NCBI GenBank assembly: GCA_037043455.1
Contig: JAWPHD010011213.1
Coordinates: 12,501-76,500 of the forward strand
Direction of reading: 5' to 3'
Length of the DNA: 64,000 nt
From: Cyrtodaria siliqua
Taxonomy: Eukaryota; Mollusca; Bivalvia; Adapedonta; Hiatellidae
The position numbers were made by a program, and so were the translations under genes. Shown here piece after piece: positions 1 to 11,939 of the stretch (position 1 is the first letter of the stretch; every line of letters begins with the position of its first letter). The notes under the pieces were generated by a model. It was not told the origin of the DNA, did not search any database, and worked only from the letters and a program-made list of their open reading frames with translations.

Positions 1-790
<790 letters not shown>

Positions 791-839
791 GAATGTCATA
801 CAACAGATGTGGATGACTTCCATTCAGAGAAAATTTTAA

Positions 840-1365
840 ATGTGATAATGTAAGGGCAGACGAATTATCAGATAGAGGTATGTGGAAACGATATCTACCT
901 AATGCCTTTTTTCAAAGCTTGGGCTTGAGGATAATAAATAAATAATTACATTTTATTTTAAAGATGACGTTCTATACAAATGCTACATATAATGATAGCA
1001 GGATTGGTACGAAAGCAAACTCCTTATAGATACCCTTTCTTTGCATGCATAACAATTTGCAGTTAAAATAAATGTTTTTCAACAAAAAAATAAAGCAAAT
1101 GCATTAGTTCATCTTCACGTCAAATTTCTCGGAATTTCTCGGAATTATTTTATGTTAGGGACTGATTAGAATGTATTTAACATAGATTTGATATGATATA
1201 TGCGAAAGAGCCCTAGCTTAGGCGGCAAATAAAACAATAGTTTCGACACTTGGACACACTGGTTTCCTACCCCTTATATCGCAAGGGCCGAGCGAGCCTC
1301 ACATCGAGTTCGACAATGAATCCAGTCTATTTTGTACTATTGATTTTATGAATATTGAGTTCTGC
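840..1365. other. AT-rich spacer, nothing recognised
   Basis: No open frame of note, no RNA gene and no repeat unit was found by eye between the microsatellite and the dispersed repeat copy at 1366. The sequence is AT-rich with short A and T runs. Confidence 0.6.
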
Positions 1366-1475
1366 TCAACCCGGGGCTAGAGGGCGTGAGCAATAGCTAG
1401 CATATTTCACTACCGCTCATGAACAATCAAACCGAGACTGCAATATTTCGTATGTGTCATGCTCGGCCGTTTCCA
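1366..1475 (+). repeat. diverged copy of a dispersed hairpin repeat
   Basis: This stretch shares an ordered series of blocks with the tandem units at 17.2-17.8 kb: a GCTAG/GGCGTGAG block, then CTCATGAACA, then AAACCGAG followed by a CTGC-like end. Spacing is similar but the sequence is clearly older and more diverged. Other copies lie at about 5215-5330 on the minus strand and 14033-14120 (part of the unit). The family has no coding capacity that I can see. Confidence 0.55.
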
Positions 1476-1689
1476 AAGGTCCATTATCATACTCTTTTTT
1501 AAACCATTCCCTATATGTAAATTAAAATATAAATTAGAAAGTTTTACTTGCTAAAATGAAAGATCTCCGGCCATGTTTTGTTTCATGAACATGTTTCATG
1601 TTTCATGAACATGCAAATATTACTTATTTTACATACAACTTAGTAGCGGTTTTAAATATATGTTTCTCTCCGGGACTATCAAGAAATGT

Positions 1690-2463
1690 TCATATGATGT
1701 TTAAGAGTTAAATTAATTGATTGATAATATTACAAAAAGGGTAGCCATTCACCGAAGAGGAAATTGAATGTAACAGGTCATTGCGTATGTGGATGTAAAG
1801 AGGGCAAATTAAGAACTGCTGAGTCTTTTCTATACTTCCGCACATATAATTGCGAATTAACTATATTGTTAAGAAAACGATGATGGTTCAGAGAACTACA
1901 CTTAGTACGTAGGTGTGCACGGGTACTTTGTTCACGTCTCTTTCCTAGATGATATTATTTAGGAATTTGAAAAAACGTCCTGAATTAAAAACAACTGAAA
2001 CTGCATTTCGTGCGTTCATGTGCAATTTATTCCATTCACGATTAATTGACAGAACGAATGAATGTGTTACCGTAGGGCGTTTCTTAGACTATAATTTTAG
2101 GTTGTGCTAACCAAAGGAGAATGGTAGAGAGATAGGGCGTAAGCCAAGGGCCATCTTATAAACGAGTACGAAATTATGTTTAAATCTATGTGTCTGGAGT
2201 TATTCCTACCCTTCTTCAGTGTAGAGAGCCTGTAGAGATATTAGTTCAGTAGTTCCGATTACATTACTATGCGTGTGACTTCATTTTGTATCCTGTCAAG
2301 TTCAGGTTTATCGCAATTGGTGCAATTACCCAAAATGATATCTGCATATTATAAAAGTAGTATAATAAGAAAAGGTACACAACTTCCAAAGATTTCCTAC
2401 TAAATCGATGTTTAAATCTTCTCATGTGTATTCTAGACCAGGCTTTTTCCTTTGTATACTATA
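1690..2463 (-). pseudogene. LINE reverse transcriptase, C-terminal part (distal to the Tc1 insertion)
   Basis: Reading the minus strand from 2463 downward gives a typical non-LTR retrotransposon C-terminal region with frame breaks. An RT thumb-like segment (KEKAWSRIH, then SRKSLEVVYL) is followed by a segment around ELDRIQNEVTRIVIG at about 2290. Next come VYKMALGLRP, REWNKL-like and AHLRTKCSSLN segments, and finally an ICPLYIHIRNDL-like end near 1770. The order matches the C-terminal part of CR1/L2-type LINE proteins as I know them. It is the continuation of the RT fragment at 3328-3870; the two are separated only by the DNA transposon at 2464-3327. Stops and frameshifts show it is dead. The lower boundary near 1690 is an estimate. 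Confidence 0.75.
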
Positions 2464-3327
2464 CTGACGAGATAAAGAAACGCCTCATTCTAACTCAGTG
2501 TACACTATTTTGTTAACCGTAATTAAAAATTCGAAAAGAACAATTCCATTCACGTCCGTCGGCGTTCCACAAGTTGAAACGTGACTCGTCATTAAACACT
2601 ATGTTCTGCCAACCCTGACCGCGATGGTTGCGAGCCCAAATAAGACGTTGTTGACGATGACGTCGCGTAAGAACTAGACCGCGGTAGGGCCTGCGGCAGA
2701 TAATTTTCCGTTCTGTAAGCCGATTTTTGACTGTATGTCGACTAACAGGGCGTCCACGGTTACCTACCACTAAACGTGATGTGGATTCAGCCGTCACAAA
2801 TCTGTCACGCAGATGGCGTTGACGGATGTAATTATCCTGCCGTACTGACGTTACACGCGGTCTACATGAACGTGGCCTATCGGCAAACGTTCCCGTGACT
2901 CTGACACGTCGAATGAGACGCAATATTGTCGAACGAGAGACGTTATAACGTCTAGCGACTTGTTCTTGCGTTCGCCCACATTCAAGCATAGCCAAAACTC
3001 GGGCCCTCTCTTCGGAATTTAGCCTCGGCATTATCAGAAACTGGATAATTGTCAGAAAATCTCTGAAAATATGGTTGTGTGTCGACTAACACATGTACCA
3101 GTGTAAAATTCACTCGATAAAACCACATGGTTGACACGCACGGGCTGCACGAGCAAATCGTGAGCAGGTACATGAATTTAACAATGGGCTGAATAAAATC
3201 GTACGAGTTAAGGTTGGTTGGATTTATCGGTCAGAGTACATGTACATATATGACATTGCAACCCAAATTTAAACTTTGTAACGAAATTAACGCCAACTTT
3301 CGATGAGGCGTTTCTTTATCTCGTCAG
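2464..3327 (-). mobile_element. internally deleted Tc1-like DNA transposon with intact terminal inverted repeats
   Basis: The ends are perfect inverted repeats: CTGACGAGATAAAG and onward from 2464, mirrored by the sequence ending at 3327, with 25 bp identical on each side. A TA dinucleotide lies immediately outside each end (2462-2463 and 3328-3329), the target duplication expected of Tc1/mariner elements. The element is 864 bp, well below the usual 1.3-1.7 kb. It carries the N-terminal half of a transposase on the minus strand (2513-3031). The left repeat lies only about 25 bp beyond the ORF stop, so the second half of the gene was lost by internal deletion. It could not make active transposase. 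It could in principle have been mobilised in trans, since both ends are intact. Confidence 0.92.
2513..3031 (-). pseudogene. Tc1-like transposase, truncated after the first catalytic Asp
   Basis: The 172-residue frame begins MPRLNSEERARVLAML. It carries two helix-turn-helix DNA-binding regions of the Tc1/Tc3 type: GRTQEQVARRYNVSRSTI at about 19-36 and VSRHTVKNRLTERKI at about 96-110. An RQQRLIWARNH segment at about 126 follows. Next is NIVFNDESRFNL near 143-154, which holds the first Asp of the DDE/D triad. The frame then leaves the family sequence and stops within about 20 residues. The second Asp and the third acidic residue are missing. Full-length family members are about 340 residues, so roughly half is lost. 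The start is supported by the conserved opening of the family and by the inverted repeat 270 bp upstream. Confidence 0.9.
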
Positions 3328-3870
3328 TATATATATGCAAATGCCAACTACAGTCGTTAGAACGATTGACGCCCAGGTGTTTATGGGTACTTACTTCGGT
3401 AATATGTTAATTCAATATAATTAGAGAAGGGTGGATAAGATTGAGTCTTTTACGATATACACGCATTCCGTCTTTGAGGATTTAAAGGTAACACTCCACG
3501 TGCTTGCCCATTCTGAAATGTTTGCAATATAGTTATTTGACTGCTACAGCAGTGTTATCAATTTCACTAGTATTGTCAATGAGCATATGCAGGTTTGTAT
3601 CATCTGCAAATAACCTAATATTGGAGTTTATCTCAGAAACGATGTCATTTATAAAAACGAGATAAATTATGGGACCAATAAAATAGTACTGATGGTCCCC
3701 CCTGCACAGTGTTCCACATGGATTTAGTTCCTGGAATGACACGCTTTGTCGCCTCTTAGTCAGGTATCTAGCAAACTCTTAAAGACGAGCATCGAATATG
3801 CAAGCCCCCTTAGGCTTTAGAAGTAGTGCCAAACACAGTCAAATGCTCTGTTTATGCTATTTTATTTTAG
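3328..3870 (-). pseudogene. LINE reverse transcriptase fragment (motifs A to C)
   Basis: Minus-strand reading shows non-LTR RT motifs in two frames. NRAFDCVWH at about 3855-3825 corresponds to motif A with its catalytic Asp. The frame 3742-3533 contains YLTKRRQSV-like sequence just upstream, then GPIIYLVFINDI and LFADDTNLHM, where FADD is the catalytic motif C. Further on, a STHKHLGV-like segment at about 3390 and a CSWHLHI segment at about 3345 lead to the edge of the Tc1-like element. The PQGS segment before GPI is degraded. This is the 5' part of the LINE whose remainder lies at 1690-2463. No endonuclease domain is visible upstream, so the copy appears 5'-truncated near 3870. Confidence 0.85.
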
Positions 3871-5214
3871 AATGCGATCTATTTAAAGACATTCGAAAAA
3901 TATATATTAAAAAGTAATTTTGGAATCGACCGAGCACGTTCAAATTAAAGAACTCTTTTTAAAGCAAAAATTAAAAGGAAATTAAAAATTTAAGTGTGCA
4001 GATTTTTAAATCATTTCAAAAAAGGAAACCCTAACGATGAAAAGATCCGATGTAATTGTAATCACATGTCTGATGTGTTGTACTGTATTGTGTAATATAT
4101 TTCCTTCTTTCATATAATCACATAATCATGTATATTTGTGTGTTGTGCTTTGTCACGATTGAAACCAATTGCAAATATAGCATTCTTGATTGTGTTTGAA
4201 TTGTCTGTTTATTTGCTTATATGTGCATAACATGGACATCATTATATACTTTACATCAACCATAATATTGATATTTTTCTGTATGTTTAGTCACATTCTC
4301 CGTGAAATCTGGAATGGAAATTCTGACATGTTCATGTTCGTTGCAATTTTTTTGTTCTCTAATGAGAAGTTAACTGTATGAGCGTGTTTATTTTTGCATC
4401 TGATATGTGTTGATACAGTATGTTCGTATGCTACAGCTGTCATAAATGTATATGTATATATTGTATAATCACATGGTCCTATGGCTTATTGATTTTGAAA
4501 TACATTGCATCCTCTGCTTCTATGGGAAATCTTTAATAGATCTTCGTCTCTGAATCTAAAGGTTTCGATTCACTAATTGCTTTTTCATAGGCCACAACGA
4601 AGGCTTTTTCGATGAGATAAATAAAACAGCACATACAAAATCAACAACTTGTGTCTTATTTTCAAGGTATATCCAATTCCAATGTGCTAAACATTAAATT
4701 CAGAATATTTCCTCTACAAAACTTGCCGTGGGGGCCGCCATATTTGTTTACATTCTACTACCTACCTTGCTGTTCACGTGCTAGGTTTGTAATTGAACTG
4801 TTCCAATGCGACTCTGCAAAAACATGTATTTATTGTAAAAGAGATTAAAGCAGAAAAAAACACATATTCTAAAGTATCTCCTTAAGTAATTGCCTAAAAT
4901 GTAATTTAATGTAAAAGTGTGCATTCACCTTGAAATATGAACTTGTTTGTGGAATTGCCACACGAGCAGTATCTGAATAAGTATATGTAATATGTAAAAA
5001 CACAATTTAAATAGTTTAAATTAAGTATATAATCTACATCTGGTCCAACTCGTTAATTTCTTTAAGATATCATAAACGAGAGCGGGCATTGTGGGGCAAT
5101 ATTAACCCATTACCTTAAACATTTTTAAAATCATTAAACATTTTAGTAGAGCAATGGATGCAAGTAAATACTGATAATGTAGATTCATTGGAAGCAGCAA
5201 ACACGTCCAAGGGA
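3871..5214. other. AT-rich spacer, nothing recognised
   Basis: About 1.3 kb of AT-rich sequence. The short frames here (4190-4381 and 4651-4848) have low-complexity or unrecognisable translations and no supporting context. No repeat unit or RNA gene was seen. Confidence 0.55.
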
Positions 5215-5330
5215 ATAAAGTAGTAGACTCGGCTTTACTGAGCGTTCATGAGCGTTCATGAGAGGTAATGTAAGAAGCAATACCTCTCACGCCCTCTATT
5301 ACCGGCGTAAGCAGCATATACATATAGTAT
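5215..5330 (-). repeat. minus-strand copy of the dispersed hairpin repeat
   Basis: Read on the minus strand, this contains the blocks seen at 17.7 kb in the same order: GCCGGT, AGGGCGTGAGAGGT, TTGC-TCTTA, ATTACCTCTCATGAAC, then CTCAGTAAAGCCGAGTCTAC. A small internal duplication of the GCGTTCATGA segment is present at 5242-5260. By eye it is about 80% similar to the 279-bp tandem unit over this part. Confidence 0.75.
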
Positions 5331-5526
5331 ATCTAAATTCAGTGTATCAGTATGATCTGGCGTTTTTCTATGGTAAAATGTTGTATATATACCTGAGGTT
5401 ATAATCATGTAAAATGAATCCTCTATTGTATAAATTATACCTATGGTTGTCGTTATTTGACGGAAATATCCGACACGTTCAGTAGTACGACCTTAGTATG
5501 ACACGTCCACCGAAACCAATCTTTAG

Positions 5527-5590
5527 GTTGGCTAGTTGGTCGAGTGGTCTAAGGCGCCGGCTATTGTGCGAGGCGCTGTGTCAAAGTTTG
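5527..5590 (+). repeat. tRNA-Leu-like sequence, probable SINE head or tRNA pseudogene
   Basis: The segment GTCGAGTGGTCTAAGGCGCC (5539-5558) is almost exactly the D-arm and A-box region of eukaryotic tRNA-Leu. It is preceded by GGTTGGCTAGTTG as a plausible acceptor side. The expected B box (GGTTCGANTCC) about 45 nt downstream is replaced by CAAAGTTTGTAC, which does not match. An intact tRNA gene is therefore unlikely. A decayed tRNA-derived SINE head or a tRNA pseudogene fits better. Confidence 0.55.
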
Positions 5591-5688
5591 TACAAAATGT
5601 TCTCCACGTATAATATTTAATGTTTGTACTTGTATCTTATAGATCCCACGTTACAGAAAGTTCGTTATTCTGAATTTAATTCTCTCAC

Positions 5689-5724
5689 AAATATATATAT
5701 ATATATATAAATATATATATATAC
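5689..5724. repeat. AT dinucleotide microsatellite
   Basis: A run of AT repeats from about 5691 to 5722, interrupted once by TAAA near 5709. Confidence 0.95.
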
Positions 5725-6034
5725 ACAGCACTGTGCTAGAATTCTATATCAAATAGTCCAAATGTAAAAAAACTTGCGAGTGACCCATACAGTTGATACA
5801 TAACGTTTATTCATATCACGTCAAACGTAAGTTTCAAGAGACAAGTCCGTGTGATATGCATTAATTACACTGTGCTATGTTACGAGTAAAATGTAACAAG
5901 AAAAGAAGAAAAATCAGCCACACACATTTTTAATTAACAAATTTATTTACAAAAAATATGCACTTACAGAGTACACAAATCCAGTCTTTCATTAATATCC
6001 AAATAAAATTATCCAATGTTCCTTTAATTCAGAT

Positions 6035-6180
6035 TAGCAAGTTTCTCTTTAATCCAAAACAGTAAGTGTCTCTTTAATCCAAAACATTAAGTGTCTCTTT
6101 AATCCAAAACAGTAAGTGTATTTTAATCCAAAACGGTAAGTGTCTCTTTAATCCAAAACAGTAAGTGTCTCTTTCAGTCT
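6035..6180. repeat. 25-bp tandem repeat, about six copies
   Basis: The unit AGTAAGTGTCTCTTTAATCC plus AAAAC repeats head-to-tail about six times. Copies begin near 6036, 6060, 6085, 6110, 6134 and 6159. The outer copies are degenerate and one internal copy carries a short deletion. No coding role is evident. Confidence 0.9.
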
Positions 6181-6184
6181 AAAA

Positions 6185-7918
6185 TAATTTCCAATAATGC
6201 CGGTTTAGTCCAAATATCTAATTTCACTGCTATTGCGAATGAGCACAATAATAAATAAATCCTCTCACAAATATATTTTATGAAAGCATCCAAATCTAAA
6301 TTAAGCTTAATAACAAATACTGAAAATAATCTAAATAGAACTCCCAGAGATTGTTTATATACTGTCACTAAAGGCTTCCCCTCTAAAACAGTCCAATAAG
6401 AATAGTACAAATTTCATCATAAATGAATTTGCATAAAACAGTCTAATGAAAACAGACCACATCATAATATATGAATTTGCATACCAGATAAACACATGCA
6501 CATCTATACTCTTTTTAACTTTCTTCAAGTCGAAATCAATATTAAACACGCAACAATGCATGTACACTTTGAGACACATGCAACAATACATGTAAACCTT
6601 TAGATACAGGTAACAACTATTTTTACATAATGTAAACCCATTGTATATACAATACTATGAAACTGGGCCTCATGTTTGCCGTTGTGTCCTTCTTTTTCGA
6701 ACCCGTTTTGTGGACCTAACTCGAGGTTGTATAGATGGTCAACAGGATGATTGAAATGTACGTTTTTGGATAGTTTTTAGAAAAAATACTTTCAATTGTA
6801 TGAGAGTATATTAAAGGGACGGATATCAAGTTTGATTTCTTTTTTTAGAACTCGCAACGTTCTTTAGTTTTTCTATATAACTTGCATTTTGGCAATTCAT
6901 TATTAATACTTTTCCAAATTTAAAGCGGAAAATCACGATAAAATAATAAATCGGGGCGCTAATTAAATTGTAGATAATTACGTCAAAATTGAAGCGTGTT
7001 AAAAGGAGGCGTCAAGTTGTTTTGGGTGCCGCTTTTGTCACTTGTCGAGTAACCTGCAATGCCAAACAAGTACCTTGGTATAGGCACTATGCCCCTCCCC
7101 CCATCCCCACGCCCAATAACGGCACAATTAAACTACAAAATCATTCATACAAACCTATCCAGGTGTTCAGGTCATGACATAATGTAGATGTGCAAATCAA
7201 AAGGAACTTAAAATACCGGAGATTAAATATGCGCAAAATGAATTATGAGTTGGTAACTCTTAATTCTACGTTCCAATTTTGAGTTTTAGCTTGGCTGGTG
7301 AAAGCCGTTTATATTGTGTCTATATAGTTCGGATTTTCAAAATAGTTATTTATATAACTCGTCGTCATTAGGTTTAATCTGTTGTAAACTTCGCCTGTTG
7401 ATGGCGGGATAGGGACTTTAAAAATTATCCTAACATATAAATCATAGTAGAAAAATACTATTGATGCCGGATGGCTTTGTTTTGAATTGCGATTGTTATA
7501 AATTTCTAACGATAACTAGTACAATTGGAACATTTTCCTATTGAAAATTTATCTGTGCTACAGAGGTCATGTTGCAACAATATCATGTTCTTTCCTGGCA
7601 TGTGTTTTATTTGGAAAAGATAACTGAAAAAAAAAGATTCTTTGCTTTCGACTCAAATCTAATTACTATATCGGTGTATTCAATTTGACAGAAATGCAAA
7701 TTATTTTACATGCTCAGCTTATTATTTGTTATCACTATCAGTTTCGTTATTTGTTCAACAATGAGTCAACATAATACAAATCCGACCTTACAAACGGCAG
7801 ATTTTAACAGAAAGGGTCGCGATTTTGATTCGGATGTAATTTTCAATAATTTAAGATAAGATTCATAACACAAAGACCATCGTTAGTAGACATGTGCATA
7901 GGTCTGTGTAATATATTT
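6185..7918. other. AT-rich spacer, nothing recognised
   Basis: About 1.7 kb with no recognisable gene. The short frames at 6174-6591 (minus) and 6989-7177 (plus) have unremarkable translations without family motifs. They are treated as chance openings. Confidence 0.55.
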
Positions 7919-10316
7919 GCAACGTATAATTGGATTGTGCAACACGAATTGACCAGTGGTATCTACTTACAATGTTTTGTTGGATTGTGCACCAAGCATT
8001 GACCAGTGTAGTCTATTCGCAACCAAGTATTGCATTGTGCACCACACATTGACCAGTGGTATCTATTTACAACGTATTACTGGATTGTGCATCAAGCATT
8101 GACCAGTGGTATTATTTACAACGTTTCATTGGATTGTGCACCACATATTGACCAATGTTATATATTAACAACGTATTATTGGATTGTTCACCACGCAACA
8201 AGTATTGACCAGTTTAATCTATTCGCAACGTATTATTGGAATGTGCACCACGCATTGGCCAATGTTTCACCAAGCGTTGACCAGACCAATGAAATATTTT
8301 AGGAGGTTTTATTGGATTGTGCATCACGCATTGTTCAGTGTAATAATATTTACATGTTATTGGATTGTGCTCCACGCACAAGTCAATGTAGTCTATTCGA
8401 CGAATAGTTTTATTGGATTGTGCACCAAACATTGACATGTGTAATCTATTCGCAACGTATTAAATATTCGATTGTGCACCGCGTGTTGGCGTTTTATTAG
8501 ATGTTTCACCAAGCGTTTACCAGACCAATGTAATATTTTTAGAGGTATTAATGGAATGTGCACCACGCATTGGTCAATGTAGTCTATACGAAACTTTTTA
8601 TTAGATTTTTCACCAAGCGTTGACCAGACCAATGTAATATTTTTACAAGGTATTATTGAAATGTGCATCACGCATTGGTCAGTGTAATATATTTAAAACT
8701 AATAAATGCATTGTGCACAATGCATTGACCAGTGGTATCTACTAATAACCTTTTATTAGACGTGCATCACGCATTGGTCAATGCAGTCTAATCCAAACGT
8801 TTAATTGTATTGTGCACCATGCACTGACCAGTGTAATCTATTCGCAACGAATTACTGCAATGTGCAAATTAACCAGTGTTATCTACCTACAACGTTTTAC
8901 TGGATTGTGCACCAAGAATTGGTCAGTGTAGTCTATTTACAACGTTTTATTGGATTGTGGACCACGCATTGGTCAGTGCAATCTGTTTACAATGTTTTAT
9001 TGGATTGTGGACCAAGCATTGGTCAGTGCAGTCTATTTACAATGTTTTATTGGATTGAGGACCAAGCATTGGTCAGTGTAGTCTATTTACAACGTTTTAT
9101 TGGATTGTGGACCACGCATTGGTCAGTGCAATCTGTTTACAATGTTTTATTGGATTGTGCACCAAGCATTGGTCAGTGTAGTCTATTTACAACGTTTTAT
9201 TGGATTGTGCACCAATCATTGGTCAGTGCAGTCTATTTACAATGTTTTATTGGATTGTGGACCAAGCATTGGTCAGTGTAGTCTATTTACAACGTTTTAT
9301 TGGATTGTGGACCACGCATTGGTCAGTGCAATCTGTTTACAATGTTTTATTGGATTGTGCACCAAGCATTGGTCAGTGCAGTCTATTTACAATGTTTTAT
9401 TGGATTGTGGACCAAGCATTGGTCAGTGTAGTCTATTTACAACGTTTTATTGGATTGTGGACCACGCATTGGTCAGTGCAATCTGTTTACAATGTTTTAT
9501 TGGATTGTGCACCAAGCATTGGTCAGTGTAGTCTATTTACAACGTTTTATTGGATTGTGGACCACGCATTGGTCAGTGTAGTCTATTTACAACGTTTTAT
9601 TGGATTGTGCACCAAGCATTGGTCAGTGTTGTCTATTTACAACGTTTTATTGGATTGTGGACCACGCATTGGTCAGTGCAATCTGTTTACAATGTTTTAT
9701 TGGATTGTGCACCAAGCATTGGTCAGTGCAGTCTATTTACAATGTTTTATTGGATTGTGGACCAAGCATTGGTCAGTGTAGTCTATTTACAACGTTTTAT
9801 TGGATTGTGGACCACGCATTGGTCAGTGCAATCTGTTTACAATGTTTTATTGGATTGTGGACCAAGCATTGGTCAGTGTAGTCTATTGACAACGTTTTAT
9901 TGGATTGTGGACCACGCATTGGTCAGTGCAATCTGTTTACAATGTTTTATTAGATTGTGGACCAAGCATTGGTCAGTGTAGTCTATTTACAACGTTTTAT
10001 TGGATTGTGCACCAAGCATTGGTCAGTGCAGTCTATTTACAATGTTTTATTGGATTGTGGACCAAGCATTGGTCAGTGTAGTCTATTTACAACGTTTTAT
10101 TGGATTGTGGACCACGCATTGGTCAGTGCAATCTGTTTACAATGTTTTATTGGATTGTGCACCAAGCATTGGTCAGTGCAGTCTATTTACAATGTTTTAT
10201 TGGATTGTGGACCAAGCATTGGCCAATCACGCATTGGCCAATGTAGTCTATCCACAACTTACTATTACATTATGCACCAAGTAATTGTTAGTGTAGTAGT
10301 CTATTTACAACGTCTA
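7919..10316. repeat. 50-bp satellite, about 48 monomers with variant types
   Basis: The monomer begins TGGATTGTGCACCAAGCATT and continues GGTCAGTGTAGTCTATTTAC, then AACGTTTTAT. From 8901 to 10200 it repeats 26 times in perfect 50-bp register without an indel. From 7919 to about 8900 the copies are diverged, with insertions and deletions. Three variant monomers recur in the homogeneous core: A (CACGC with GCAATCTG and AATG), B (CAAGC with GCAGTCTA and AATG) and C (CAAGC with GTAGTCTA and AACG). The many open frames across the core exist because the monomer has no stop in any of its three phases. They are not treated as genes. The distal edge breaks up at 10210-10316. Confidence 0.97.
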
Positions 10317-10760
10317 TTAACAACATGTTATAACGCATTTGACAAAAGTCCTACAATCCGATTGTTTGGCGTTCAAACCTTTGCGGCTATTAGATAATGC
10401 ATAGCCCGTCGCAAATCCATTCATGTGACGTTCAACAACTATGAAATACGTTAAGAACGGTTTAATCAGACTGTGTATTGAAATTTCGACGTTTGCGACG
10501 GTATATCAGTGTTTTGCGGTCGCACATGTGTGTAACGGCTCCGCCAACGCGTTCAAATTAAAATGCAAGAGGCCCTTTTTCCAATTTGGGTGGGTTATTA
10601 AGGGACTCGAGGCACAACAATTGTATAATATAGGTTTTGACGGCCTGTAGATGAGCCCCTTTATGCAAGCGGTCAAAACTCATTTGATATAATTGGTGTG
10701 TCTCGAGTCCTTAAATAACCATACTAAATTAGAACTAGGAGTTGTTTTTAGTAAAAACAG
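10317..10760. other. unassigned sequence with a 23-bp imperfect inverted repeat
   Basis: No gene is recognised. Positions 10593-10615 (GGTTATTAAGGGACTCGAGG and CAC) and 10698-10720 are imperfect reverse complements, about 82 bp apart, with XhoI-like CTCGAG at the centre of each arm. The pair could be a small foldback element or part of the repeat block that starts at about 10760. Confidence 0.45.
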
Positions 10761-11590
10761 ATATCTTCCCTACAGGAGAATTGGCCATAAATCCTCCAAA
10801 ATTCATTCAATTGGAACACGACGAAAACATGTGCAACCAAGTTACATGGAAATCCAGGAAGCGGATCAGGAGAAGTAGTCGGGACAAAGCTTAGGTATTA
10901 AAACATTTAAAGGGCCATAACTCCAACAAAAATCATTCCAAACGAACAAGATAATGATATCAGCAACTAGATTTTGTTGAAAGCCGAATGGTGGTTGAGG
11001 AGAATTAGGCTGGACAAACTTTGTGTATTAAAACGTTTTAAAGAGCCACAACTCCACCAAATATCATTCAACCGGAACACAACAACGACATGCGCAACTA
11101 GGCTTGGTACTGTTCATTCCAGCAAAGTGTCACTAAAATCCAAGCAGAGGGTCTGGAAAACTAGTCCGGATAAAGTTTGTGTATAAGGGGCCATAACTCT
11201 GTCAAAAATCATTAAACCGGAACATGATAATGACTTGCGTTACTAGGCTTGTTACTGGTCATTTCTGCTAAGTTTCGTTGAAATCTGACAGGGGTTCAGC
11301 AGAACTAGTCCGGACAAAGTTTGTTTAATGAAACCTTTAAAAGGTCATAACTCTGCCGAAACTCTTTCAACCGGAACACGGTGATGATATGCACAACTAG
11401 GCTCGGTACTGTTCATCCTTGCCAAGCTTCGTTGAAATTCGGCCAGGGGCTTAGCAGAACTAGTCCGGACAAAGTGTGTGTATTAAAACTTGTAAAGGGT
11501 CATAACACTGTCAAAATTCTTTCAATCGGAACACGGTGATGATATGCACAACTAGGCTTGGTACTGATCATCCCAGCAAAGGTTTGTTGA
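10760..11590 (+). repeat. ~155-bp tandem block, five diverged copies
   Basis: A module containing CTAGTCCGGACAAAGTTTGT, a TTAAAAC-TTTAAAGG segment, CCATAACTC, an AACCGGAACA segment and CAACTAGGCTTGGTACTG recurs. Its GGACAAAG landmark falls at about 10882, 11012, 11167, 11312 and 11468. Spacing is 130-156 bp and copies are clearly diverged. A reverse-strand relative lies at 34270-34490. Short tandem cores of about 160 bp are known in bivalve dispersed elements. Whether this block belongs to such a family was not tested. Confidence 0.75.
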
Positions 11591-11840
11591 AAAACTTCAA
11601 AACGAAGACCTTATCATAACAATCTGGTAAGGTTTGCTAGAGTGTTAACACATTTGTCAATAATGCGAGGGCAATAACTTCGGTGGTACTGGTCCGATCT
11701 GACTGGGTTTCGACTTTGAGCGAGCTTACATCAATATCAACAATCTGGAAACATTTTTCAATAATTCAAGGTCCATACCTTCGGTAGAGAACTCCTCTAA
11801 AACATCTGCAGCCTCTCAAACTTTTGTCCTTTTAAATAAG
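11591..11840 (+). repeat. two diverged modules ending in TAACTTCGGT or TACCTTCGGT
   Basis: Two related stretches (about 11617-11683 and 11741-11784) share ACAATCTGG, an A/T-rich middle with TCAATAAT, then an AGGGCAATAACTTCGGT-type end. They appear to be another dispersed module adjoining the previous block. No coding sequence is visible. Confidence 0.45.
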
Positions 11841-11939
11841 CCTCATGTGGCTCCCAAGCCTTTTGTGGCTTCCAAGCCTAACACTCTTTGTGGTTGACTG
11901 TTTGTGGTTGACTGTCGTCTTTGAATACTACTTTTCCAG

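Noticed and set aside
5527..5590. Functional tRNA-Leu gene
   Set aside because: The A-box region matches but there is no B box and the cloverleaf cannot be completed.
8805..10397. Overlapping open frames of 60-193 codons across the 50-bp satellite
   Set aside because: All three plus-strand frames are open because the monomer lacks stops in every phase; 50 bp rotates the frame, so each ORF is the same 50-codon repeat read in register.
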